Below are positions 7,270 to 14,655 of a stretch of 64,000 bases of DNA, one piece after another (position 1 is the first letter of the stretch; every line of letters starts with the position of its first letter). The notes beneath the pieces were generated by a model. The model had not been told where the DNA came from and searched no databases. It saw only the letters and a list, made by a program, of their open reading frames with translations. A program made the translations under genes and the position numbers. Source of the DNA: Pseudomonas putida (GTDB taxonomy: Bacteria > Pseudomonadota > Gammaproteobacteria > Pseudomonadales > Pseudomonadaceae); assembly GCF_028682475.1 (NCBI RefSeq), contig NZ_JANHLE010000023.1, positions 32,812 through 96,811 on the forward strand, given 5' to 3'.

Positions 7270-8334
7270 ATGAAAGAACAGCTGAAAATTGCAGGCGCCT
7301 TTATCGGCGTTATCGTGGGTGCAGGTTTCGCCTCAGGGCGGGAGTTACTGCTGTTCTTTGTCAACTTCGGCGTCTGGGGGCTGCTCGGTACCCTGGTCAG
7401 TGCGGCGCTGTTCACCTTTCTCGGCATGGCACTGGCCGGGCTGGGGAACCGTCTGCAGGCGGCCTCGCACAAGGATGTCGTGTATGCCATCTGCGGGCGT
7501 TACCTGGGCCTGTTCGTCGACCTGCTGATCACCTTCTTCATGTTCGGGGTGACGGTGGTGATGCTCGCCGGTGGCGGTGCTTTGCTCGAACAGCAGTTCG
7601 GCATTCCGGCACTCACCGGTAGCGTGCTGGTCACCCTGTTGGTGGTGGCCGTGGTCTGTCTGGATATTCATAAGGTCATTGTGCTGATCGGCGCGGTCAC
7701 GCCGTTCCTGATCCTCGCGGCCACGGCCATTGCGTTGTACGCAGTGTTCACTCGCGACCTGAGTTTCACCGCCCTGGACCAGATCGCCAGCCGGCAGGAG
7801 GCGGGGGCGAGCCACTGGCTGCTGGGGGCTTTTCTCTATGTGTCGTACAACGTGGTCGCAGGAGCGCCGATGCTGGCGATTCTCGGCGGTTCTGCACGCC
7901 TGGAAAAAACGGCGATCTGGGGTGGCATTCTCGGTGGCGCGGGCCTGGGCGGTTTGATGCTGGTGATGAGCGCCGGGTTACTCTCGCGCCTGGATACGGT
8001 GGCCGATTTGCCGATGCCGATGCTGTCGATTGCCAGTGAAATTTCCCCGGCGCTGGGCGTGATCATGTGCGTGATCATCTTCGGCATGATCGTCAATACC
8101 GCAGTGGGCATGCTCTATTCGTTTCTGGCGCGGCTGTTGCCGGCGGGTACCCGCAGCTTTCGTCTGGGTGCAGTGGGGGCAGGGGTGGCAGCGTTTATCT
8201 GTAGCCTGATCGGCTTTATCAGCCTGGTCGGTCAGGTCTATCCGTTCTTCGGTTACCTGGGCTTTGTGGTGATGCTGGCGGTGCTGGTCGGCTGGGTGCG
8301 CATGGGCAGGGTCAAGCGCGCGGTGGTGGTGTAG
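7270..8334 (+). CDS. YkvI-like membrane transporter
   Basis: A 354-residue polytopic membrane protein with about ten helices. The N-terminal AGAFIGVIVGAGFASGRE (about residues 6-23) is typical of the YkvI family within the APC amino-acid transporter superfamily, whose substrates are mostly untested. I chose ATG at 7270 because AGAGGG lies eight bases upstream; the in-frame ATG at 7252 precedes that ribosome site. It follows the flavoprotein and Rid genes with a 76-base gap, so it may import the compound they degrade. No binding-site residue allows a substrate call. Confidence 0.8.
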   Translation: MKEQLKIAGAFIGVIVGAGFASGRELLLFFVNFGVWGLLGTLVSAALFTFLGMALAGLGNRLQAASHKDVVYAICGRYLGLFVDLLITFFMFGVTVVMLAGGGALLEQQFGIPALTGSVLVTLLVVAVVCLDIHKVIVLIGAVTPFLILAATAIALYAVFTRDLSFTALDQIASRQEAGASHWLLGAFLYVSYNVVAGAPMLAILGGSARLEKTAIWGGILGGAGLGGLMLVMSAGLLSRLDTVADLPMPMLSIASEISPALGVIMCVIIFGMIVNTAVGMLYSFLARLLPAGTRSFRLGAVGAGVAAFICSLIGFISLVGQVYPFFGYLGFVVMLAVLVGWVRMGRVKRAVVV

Positions 8335-8344
8335 TACCAGGCAG

Positions 8345-8371
8345 CTGGCGAGGGCATTGCGCCCTCGCCAG
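8345..8371. terminator. Bidirectional hairpin between YkvI and chemoreceptor genes
   Basis: CTGGCGAGGGC (8345-8355) and its exact complement GCCCTCGCCAG (8361-8371) are separated by five bases, between two genes whose 3' ends face each other. No T run follows on either strand, so termination would be weak or Rho-assisted. Confidence 0.5.
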
Positions 8372-8380
8372 GGCTGCCGG

Positions 8381-10267
8381 TCAGATCTTGAAGCTGTCGA
8401 CCAGTTGCTTCAAGCGGCCGGCCTGTTGCGCCAGGGCATCGCAATGACGCAGGGTGTCATTGAGGTTGGCCACGCCTTGCTGGTTCAGCACGTTGATCTG
8501 GGTGATGTCCAGGTTCAGGCTTTCGACCACGGCGGTCTGTTCCTCGGTCGCCGCCGCCACCGACTGGTTCATGCCGTCGATTTCACCGATACGCTGGGTC
8601 ACGCTGCTCAGGCGTTCGCCGGCCTGGTTGGCAACGACCACGCTTTCTTCGCTCGACACCTGGCTGGCGTTCATGTTGTGCACCGCCTCGCGCGAGCCGA
8701 CCTGCAGGGTGGTAATCATCTTGTGAATCTCTTCGGCCGACTCCTGGGTCCGGTGCGCCAGGTTGCGCACTTCGTCGGCGACCACGGCGAAACCGCGGCC
8801 GGCTTCCCCGGCACGGGCAGCTTCGATGGCGGCGTTCAGGGCCAGCAGGTTGGTCTGCTGGGAGATGCCCTTGATCACGTCGAGGATCTGCCCGATGTCG
8901 TCGGTGCTGGCGTTGAGGGTTTCGATCTGCTCGCAGGATTCGCTGATCTTCTGCGACAGTGCGGTCATTGCCGAGATGGTTTCTTCCACCACCTGGCGGC
9001 CGTCGTTGGCCTGTTCGCTGGCGCCGCTGGCGTGCTGCGAGGCGTCGGCGGCATTGCGGGCGATTTCCTGGGTGGCGGCGCCCAGTTCGTTGATCGCCGC
9101 AGCCACGCTGTTGGTGCGCATGCTCTGCTCTTCGGAGCCGATGATCGAGGCGTTGGACGCGCTCATTACTCGCTCGGACAAGTCATGCACCTGACGGGTG
9201 GCCGAGGACACTTCGGCAATCGAGGCATGAATACGCTCGACGAACTGGTTGAAGGCGCCGGCCAGTTCGCCGAATTCGTCCTTGTTCTCCACCGCCAGAC
9301 GGCGAGTCAGATCGCCTTCGCCCTGGGCGATGTCCTGCATGGCGCGACCCATGGTGGTCAGCGGACGCATCAGCACCGGAATCAGCAAGCTGAGCAGGCC
9401 GGCAATGGCTGCCACCGCGATGAGCATGGCGATGATGGCCGACGTGCGGAACTGGCTGAGCGGGGCGTAGGCCTTGTCCTTGTCGATCGACAAGCCGATG
9501 TACCAGTCGGCCGATGGCAGGCCACTGACTGGAGCAAAGGAGATGATGCGCTCCTGACCGTCCAGGGTTGCTTCATGAATGCCCGGGGCCACCTGCAGAT
9601 TGCTGCCTGGGTAGATGTCCTTGAGGTTCTTCATCACCTGGTCTTTGTCCGGGCTGACGATCACCTGGCCATTGCGGTCGACCAGGAAGGCATGGCCGAT
9701 ACCGCCGAAGTCCACGGCGTTGATGATGTCGACCAGCGATGCCAGGCTCAAGTCACCACCGACCACGCCGAGCAGCTCACCGTTGGTTTTGCTCTTGACC
9801 GGCATGCCGATGGTGACCACCAGGCCGCCGACCGCAGCCATGTACGGTGGGGTCAGCATGGTCTGGTTAGCGGTCACGGCGGCGGTGTACCAGGGACGCT
9901 GGCGTGGGTCGTAGCCGTCAGGCATCTTCGCATCCGGGCGCTGGGTGAATACGCCGTTGGCCTGTCCGACGTAGGTGAACTGGAAGTTGTTGGTGAACGA
10001 AGGCTGGTCGACCAGTCCCGGGAAATCGGCATTGGCACCTTGGTGGGCTACGTCCTGGGCGAGGTTTTCCAGCACCAGAATCCGCCCGCTCATCCAGTTC
10101 TGCACGCTACTGGCGGTCAACGCACCCGCTTGTTTGACCGACGACTCGATGTTCTGTCGGATGGTGTTGCGTTGCAGATAATCGTTGTAGAGGGTGAACA
10201 AAGCGAATGCCAGAACCACGACGCCGCAGGCGCACAGCAGGATCTTGTGGCGAAATTTCAGGTTCAT
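8381..10267 (-). CDS. Methyl-accepting chemotaxis protein, PctA type (dCache sensor)
   Basis: A 628-residue transmembrane chemoreceptor. Helix 1 (about 10-30) and helix 2 (about 280-300) frame a periplasmic double-Cache sensor; then come HAMP (MGRAMQDIAQGEGDLTRRLA) and a signalling domain with the QTNLLALNAAIEAARAGEAGRGFAVVADEVR hairpin tip region. It ends in VDSFKI, as PctA-like receptors do. PctA-type receptors sense amino acids through a YDPR.RPWY...PY.D motif. Here the YDPRQRPWY part is kept, but the aspartate after PPY is replaced (PPYMAA), so amino-acid recognition may be lost or altered. It is monocistronic and convergent with the YkvI-like gene. Confidence 0.93.
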   Translation of the reverse strand: MNLKFRHKILLCACGVVVLAFALFTLYNDYLQRNTIRQNIESSVKQAGALTASSVQNWMSGRILVLENLAQDVAHQGANADFPGLVDQPSFTNNFQFTYVGQANGVFTQRPDAKMPDGYDPRQRPWYTAAVTANQTMLTPPYMAAVGGLVVTIGMPVKSKTNGELLGVVGGDLSLASLVDIINAVDFGGIGHAFLVDRNGQVIVSPDKDQVMKNLKDIYPGSNLQVAPGIHEATLDGQERIISFAPVSGLPSADWYIGLSIDKDKAYAPLSQFRTSAIIAMLIAVAAIAGLLSLLIPVLMRPLTTMGRAMQDIAQGEGDLTRRLAVENKDEFGELAGAFNQFVERIHASIAEVSSATRQVHDLSERVMSASNASIIGSEEQSMRTNSVAAAINELGAATQEIARNAADASQHASGASEQANDGRQVVEETISAMTALSQKISESCEQIETLNASTDDIGQILDVIKGISQQTNLLALNAAIEAARAGEAGRGFAVVADEVRNLAHRTQESAEEIHKMITTLQVGSREAVHNMNASQVSSEESVVVANQAGERLSSVTQRIGEIDGMNQSVAAATEEQTAVVESLNLDITQINVLNQQGVANLNDTLRHCDALAQQAGRLKQLVDSFKI

Positions 10268-10434
10268 GTTCCGATACCTTGTGCCAGTAAGGAGGAGTGC
10301 CGAGCGGTGCTTTTGGCCAATGCTCGTACCTATCCAGACGGCTATCGGCCGCGATACTGAAAAATTGAAAGGCAGATTGCCGCAGGGGCTGACAGGTTTT
10401 TCCTACCCAAGGCTTTGCGCTGCGGTTCGTGGTG

Positions 10435-11316
10435 TTAAACACCGAGGAGCCTGACCAGTTCCTGTGCCGCCTTTTGCAGCGGCTGGTTGTGGCGCCAGAA
10501 GGCATGGACCGGCAACTGCAGTTCGTTGCGGGTGTTCTTGAAGTCCAGGCGCAGCAGACGCCCGGCCTCAAGCAGCGGAGCCACCCGTGACAGGGGAAAG
10601 TCACCCCAGCCCAGGCCGGCTTCGACCATCTCCAACGCCATGCTCAGGCTGTCGGTGCGCCAGTGTGCCTTGCCGATCAGGGCGCGGGTGTCAGTGATTG
10701 GCAGGTCGCGACTGGCCACCAGAATCTGCCGGACATTGACCAGGTCTTCGAGGTAGGCGATCTGCCGGGGTTGGCGTTGCAGGGCAGGGTGCTGAGGCGA
10801 GATGGTCGCCACCAGCGACTCCATGCCGATGTTCTGGAAGCGTTGCTGCGGATCAACCGCCAATCCGGCAAAGGCCAGGCACAGGCTGACGCGGCCGCTG
10901 TGCAGCAATTGCAGGGCCTCTTCCTGCGGCGCGCTGAGCACCTCGATCTCCAGCAGCGGATAGCGTTCGCTGATGGTCTTGATCGCCGCCAGCAGCGGGC
11001 CATGGTCGATGTCCGGCACCACACTGATGGCCAGGGTGCTTTCCAGCCCTTGGGACAATTCCAGGGCATGTATCTGTAACTGCCCCAGTTGCGCCGCGAT
11101 CATCCGCGCGTGGGGTTCCAGCGCCAGCGCCAGGGCGGTGGGCCGGGTTTCCCGGTGCGTGCGCTCGAACAAGGCATAGCCCAGCTCGGCCTCAAGGTTG
11201 CCGACCGCCATGCTCACGGCCGAAGGCACTCGGCCCAAGGCGCGGGCGGCGGCAGAGAAGGAGCCGCGGTCCAGCACGGCGAGGAACAGTTCGATGTTGT
11301 CGCTGGAAAAATTCAA
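10435..11316 (-). CDS. LysR-family transcriptional regulator
   Basis: A 293-residue LysR regulator with an N-terminal winged helix-turn-helix (residues about 4-62: LFLAVLDRGSFSAAARALGRVPSAVSMAVGNLEAELGYALFERTHR) and a C-terminal substrate-binding domain. The start codon is TTG at 11316, supported by AGGAG nine bases upstream and by the conserved position of the first helix; no ATG or GTG fits better. It is divergent from a PACE efflux gene, a common arrangement in which the LysR protein controls the pump. A CAAGAA-N10-TTCTTG inverted repeat lies between them. Confidence 0.92.
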   Translation of the reverse strand: MNFSSDNIELFLAVLDRGSFSAAARALGRVPSAVSMAVGNLEAELGYALFERTHRETRPTALALALEPHARMIAAQLGQLQIHALELSQGLESTLAISVVPDIDHGPLLAAIKTISERYPLLEIEVLSAPQEEALQLLHSGRVSLCLAFAGLAVDPQQRFQNIGMESLVATISPQHPALQRQPRQIAYLEDLVNVRQILVASRDLPITDTRALIGKAHWRTDSLSMALEMVEAGLGWGDFPLSRVAPLLEAGRLLRLDFKNTRNELQLPVHAFWRHNQPLQKAAQELVRLLGV

Positions 11317-11364
11317 TTGGGTAATCTCCTGTCAGGCAATCTGATAGCTGCTGACTTTTTCTGT

Positions 11365-11386
11365 CAAGAAGATTGATGCATTCTTG
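11365..11386. promoter_or_regulatory. Inverted repeat, likely LysR operator
   Basis: CAAGAA (11365-11370) and TTCTTG (11381-11386) form a perfect 6-bp inverted repeat with a ten-base spacer in the 124-base gap between the divergent LysR and PACE genes. Spacing and position fit a LysR-type site; the assignment is inference. Confidence 0.5.
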
Positions 11387-11440
11387 CGCGCCTCTGCTGC
11401 CTGGATGGGCGGCGTCTGTTGATGCAATCGAGGTAATACG

Positions 11441-11887
11441 GTGCAAGGTGTAAAACGCAAACTGGTCTACGTGACCGCCTACGAAGTGATTGGCCTGTGC
11501 ATGTCGACCCTGGGCCTGGCCTATCTGTCGGACACGGCGCCGAGCAATACCGGGCCGCTGGCGGTGATGATCACCACCATCGCCATGGCCTGGAACTTCA
11601 TCTACAACACCCTGTTCGAGTACTGGGAAAGCCGTCAGGCCAAGCGCGGGCGCAGCGTTGCCCGGCGCGTTGTGCATGCCATCGGCTTTCAGTTGACCCT
11701 GGTGGTCTACCTGATTCCGTTGATTGCCTGGTGGCTGGACATGAGCCTGGTCGAAGCCTTCCTGGTGGATCTGGCCTTTATCATCCTGATCCCTTGCTAC
11801 ACCTTCCTTTACAACTGGCTGTTCGACCGCATTTTCGGCCTGCCGACTTCGGCCCAGGCGCTGGACGCCAACCGCGTCGCGGCCTGA
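11441..11887 (+). CDS. PACE-family multidrug/biocide efflux transporter (AceI-like)
   Basis: A 148-residue inner-membrane protein with four helices formed by two bacterial transmembrane pair repeats (about 8-65 and 75-135). The glutamate at residue 15 in helix 1 (VTAYE) matches the essential Glu15 of Acinetobacter AceI, and WNFIYNTLFEYWE and PCYTFLYNWLFDRIF are the repeated signature. PACE proteins exchange protons for chlorhexidine, acriflavine or short-chain diamines. The start is GTG at 11441 with GAGG upstream. It is divergent from the LysR gene that probably controls it. Natural substrate unknown. Confidence 0.93.
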   Translation: MQGVKRKLVYVTAYEVIGLCMSTLGLAYLSDTAPSNTGPLAVMITTIAMAWNFIYNTLFEYWESRQAKRGRSVARRVVHAIGFQLTLVVYLIPLIAWWLDMSLVEAFLVDLAFIILIPCYTFLYNWLFDRIFGLPTSAQALDANRVAA

Positions 11888-11893
11888 GGCGGG

Positions 11894-12940
11894 CTATTGC
11901 GCTGGCAGAACGATGCGCAACGAACCGTTCTGGGTGTCATCCGGCAGACGCCGGGCACCAAGCAGGCCCTCCTCGATTTCGCCGGACAAGTAGTACACCC
12001 CGGCCATGACGCCGCTCTTGCGGTTGTCCATCAGCTCACGCCATTCCTCGTTGAGCGCGACATTGAGGATCACCCGCAGTTGTTCGATCATGGCCGGTTG
12101 TTCCTGGTTATGGCTGACAATGCCGTAACCGGCGGCAGCCACCGAGATCAGGGCGCCGGCGACGCGGCCTACGGCGCTGGCCACGGCACTTGCGATGCCG
12201 CGTGGTGCCAGGGTCGCGCCGAGCTTTTCACTGGCCTGTTGCGCCACCGATGACAGGCTGACATCCGAGCGCTGCGTGCCGGCGCGTACCGCGCTGTGCA
12301 TCTGCCCAAGCAATGCCGCGTAACCTGGCTGCTCGGTCAGTGGCTTGCTGTAAAGCAGCTGGTAGAGCGAGGCATTGCGCGCCGCCGGGGGGCCCAGATT
12401 GATCGCCTGGATCCGTGTCAGGCGCAGGTTGAACTGCTCGGGCGACGCCCGGTAGCGTTGGGCAATTTGTTGCAGTTGTTGGCCGAGCAGCTGGATGTAC
12501 AGCTCCATGGCGCGGCTGCGGATGCCTTCGGGGTCGATCTCCTTGGCCACCTGATCGAGCACCCGGCGGTGATACTGCTCCTGCAGGTAAAGCGCCAGGC
12601 GCTTCTCCGGCGGCTCCTTGCCCTCGCCACTGTTCATCTTGTACCAGGCCACTTTCATGGTCAGCCATTGCTGGGTCCAGTAGCCGGTGAACCAGGGGAT
12701 GAAATCACTTTCGGTAAATTGCTGCACGCGGTCCTTCCACACCCGCATGGAGCGTCGGCTGTAGTCATTGACCGAGCTGGTGCTGGCCAGCGAGGCGTCG
12801 ATGATTTCCCGGTCGATCTGCTCCCAGGTGGCGGGGCTCAGTTGCACGGGAGGGGGTTCGGGGGCCTTTTCTCGCGAGGCGCAGCCGCCCAGGGCGAGCA
12901 GGAGGATGAGCAGGAATATGAGAGATGAACGGGGGGTCAC
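11894..12940 (-). CDS. Conserved lipoprotein of unknown function
   Basis: A 348-residue protein starting with GTG (12940, preceded by AAGGGGGT). It has a lipoprotein signal peptide with LALGGC, so Cys20 would be lipidated; residues after it (ASREK) do not give the inner-membrane retention aspartate, which suggests the outer membrane. The mature part is mainly helical, with a possible hydrophobic segment near 250-275 (GIASAVASAVGRVAGALISVAAAGYG). I recognise no domain. It is convergent with the PACE gene, only six bases apart, and otherwise alone. Not a known transport or enzyme family as far as I can see. Confidence 0.75.
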   Translation of the reverse strand: MTPRSSLIFLLILLLALGGCASREKAPEPPPVQLSPATWEQIDREIIDASLASTSSVNDYSRRSMRVWKDRVQQFTESDFIPWFTGYWTQQWLTMKVAWYKMNSGEGKEPPEKRLALYLQEQYHRRVLDQVAKEIDPEGIRSRAMELYIQLLGQQLQQIAQRYRASPEQFNLRLTRIQAINLGPPAARNASLYQLLYSKPLTEQPGYAALLGQMHSAVRAGTQRSDVSLSSVAQQASEKLGATLAPRGIASAVASAVGRVAGALISVAAAGYGIVSHNQEQPAMIEQLRVILNVALNEEWRELMDNRKSGVMAGVYYLSGEIEEGLLGARRLPDDTQNGSLRIVLPAQ

Positions 12941-13055
12941 AAGCGCTACCCCCTTGCGACGGGATGTTTGGCGGGTTTGTTACCTTGGTGATTTCAGTAT
13001 AGGTGGGAGGGCGTCGGGGGGCGCATCAGAAGTCAACAAGACCGACCAAGTACTC

Positions 13056-13190
13056 CTGTAGGATCGGGTCTTGCCCGCGATCGGCCGCGCAGCGGCCGTA
13101 AAACTTGAGGTTGCGGAACAACTGTCAAACCGCATTGGCTGACATTGCTGCCGCGTTGCGGCAGATCGCGGGCAAGACCCGCTCCTACAG
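13056..13190. repeat. Inverted pair of REP-like elements
   Basis: CTGTAGGATCGGGTCTTGCCCGCGATC (13056-13082) is matched in reverse by GATCGCGGGCAAGACCCGCTCCTACAG (about 13164-13190), with GC-rich sequence and a further small CGGCCGCGCAGCGGCCG stem between. The right arm reaches into the 3' end of the GntR gene and supplies its TAG stop codon. The pair may act as terminator or mRNA stabiliser. Confidence 0.75.
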
Positions 13191-13865
13191 GTCCAGCTTG
13201 GCCTCGATATGGTCCAGGTGCTGGTGCATCAAGGCCAGGGCCGCTTCGCCGTCACCCTGTTCCAGCGCGTCGATGATCGCGGCATGTTCCTGCCAGGCGC
13301 AATGGCTGCACGGGCGGGCTTCGTACTGGGCGATGATCAACGAAGTCTGCGGCACCAAACCATTGAGAAACCGCGTCAACGGGGCGTTGTTGGCGATCTC
13401 CGCCAGTTTCAAATGAAACTCGCCACCGAGGCGGATGGCCGTGCAGCGCTGACCCTGTTCATGGTGCTGGCGTTCACGTGCGACCAGCTCACGCAGCTGG
13501 CGGATTTTCGCCGGTCGCGAGCGTTGCGCGGCCAGGGTGATCAGGGTGGTTTCGGCCAGGCGCCGGGCGCTGAGGATCTGCCGCGCCTGTTGCGGATCGG
13601 GGGCTGCCAGGCGTGCGGTGTGACTTGGACGCTGGACGATGACCTGCTGGTCGCACAGGCGTCCCAGCACCCGCCGGATCACCGTGCGGCTGACGCCAAA
13701 TGCCTCACCCAGCGCTTGCTCGGGCAGGGCGCTGCCCGGCGCCAGACGCTGTTCGAGAATGGCGTCGAACAGCCGCGGGTAGATCTGTTCGGCCGACAGG
13801 CGCACTTCGCCATGGGCAAGCAATGGAGGCAGGGCGGTGACAGGGGCTTGGGCGCTGGCGTTCAT
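13185..13865 (-). CDS. GntR-family regulator, FCD type
   Basis: A 226-residue regulator with an N-terminal winged helix-turn-helix (about 24-90: EQALGEAFGVSRTVIRRVLGRLCDQQVI) and a C-terminal all-helical FCD ligand domain (about 95-220), whose histidines (EFHLKLAE, HQHLDHIE) usually bind a metal that holds a carboxylate effector. ATG at 13865 is chosen because AGGAGA lies eight bases upstream; a TTG codon precedes it in frame. It lies 16 bases behind a second GntR gene on the same strand, and both are downstream of the DctA-like transporter gene. Its stop codon falls inside a REP arm. Effector unknown; an organic acid is likely. Confidence 0.9.
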   Translation of the reverse strand: MNASAQAPVTALPPLLAHGEVRLSAEQIYPRLFDAILEQRLAPGSALPEQALGEAFGVSRTVIRRVLGRLCDQQVIVQRPSHTARLAAPDPQQARQILSARRLAETTLITLAAQRSRPAKIRQLRELVARERQHHEQGQRCTAIRLGGEFHLKLAEIANNAPLTRFLNGLVPQTSLIIAQYEARPCSHCAWQEHAAIIDALEQGDGEAALALMHQHLDHIEAKLDL

Positions 13866-13881
13866 CAATGCTCTCCTGAGT

Positions 13882-14586
13882 TCAAGTGGCCGGATGTTCG
13901 TCCGGGATGTTCAGTTCGATACCCATGCGCCGGCCTTCTTGAAGGATGTGGTGACGCATTTGCGCACTGGCCTGGGCACTGTTCTTGTTGCGGATGGCCC
14001 GCACTACTGCTTCGTTCTCTTCCAGGCGCGCTGCCAGGTGTTCCGGGGAATTGCGCAGTACTGCGGCGCTTTGCTTGAGGGCATTGCTGGTTTGCTGCAC
14101 CACGCTCTGGAAAATCGGGTTGGCGGTGAGGGTGAACAACTCTTCGTGGAAGGCGATGTAGGCGTTGACCCCGGCTTCGCTGTCCTCGGCCTCCAGGGCT
14201 TCGCGCATGTCCATCAGGGTCAGACGCAGCTGGCCGATTTCCTTGCTGCTGATCGACTGCGCCACCAGGCCGACGATGAACGGTTCCAAGGTGTAGCGCA
14301 GTTGCAGGACGTCTTCCAGGCTGGCCCCAGCCACCCCGGTCTGTGGCGGGGCGGCTTCAGCCAGATCGGCGTCGAGCACCAGCACCCCTTTGCCCGGCAT
14401 CGAGCGGACCAGGCCGAGGGTTTCCAGTACCGTCACCGCTTCACGCAGGCTGGGGCGGCTGATACCCAGTTGTTCGGCCAGCTCGCGCTGCCCCGGGAGC
14501 ATGTCACCGGAGCGCCACTGGCCACGGGCCAGGGCCTGGCGGAGTTTTTCCACCACGGAATTCACTACGGTCGATGAAGTAATCAC
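13882..14586 (-). CDS. GntR-family regulator, FadR/FCD type
   Basis: A 234-residue regulator. Residues about 5-75 are the winged helix-turn-helix (LPGQRELAEQLGISRPSLREAVTVLETLGLVRSMPGKGVLV), typical of FadR-type GntR proteins; about 90-225 is an FCD domain with the metal-binding pattern (LRYTLEPF, FHEELF, RHHILQEGRR). The start is GTG at 14586 with GGAG six bases upstream. Together with the DctA-like gene upstream and the second GntR gene downstream it looks like a carboxylate-uptake regulatory unit. The palindromes before the transporter gene are its probable operators. Confidence 0.9.
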   Translation of the reverse strand: MITSSTVVNSVVEKLRQALARGQWRSGDMLPGQRELAEQLGISRPSLREAVTVLETLGLVRSMPGKGVLVLDADLAEAAPPQTGVAGASLEDVLQLRYTLEPFIVGLVAQSISSKEIGQLRLTLMDMREALEAEDSEAGVNAYIAFHEELFTLTANPIFQSVVQQTSNALKQSAAVLRNSPEHLAARLEENEAVVRAIRNKNSAQASAQMRHHILQEGRRMGIELNIPDEHPAT

Positions 14587-14655
14587 AGGTCACTCCATGA
14601 GAACACTTGCATAGGTTGCTCCTGGGGCCGGCAGTGTCAGTACCGGCCCTTGCAC

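Noticed and set aside
8357..10360. A 667-codon open frame on the plus strand across the chemoreceptor gene
   Set aside because: It is antisense to a clear chemoreceptor, its translation is rich in H, G, V and Q as expected for the mirror of GC-rich coding sequence, and it has no known motif.
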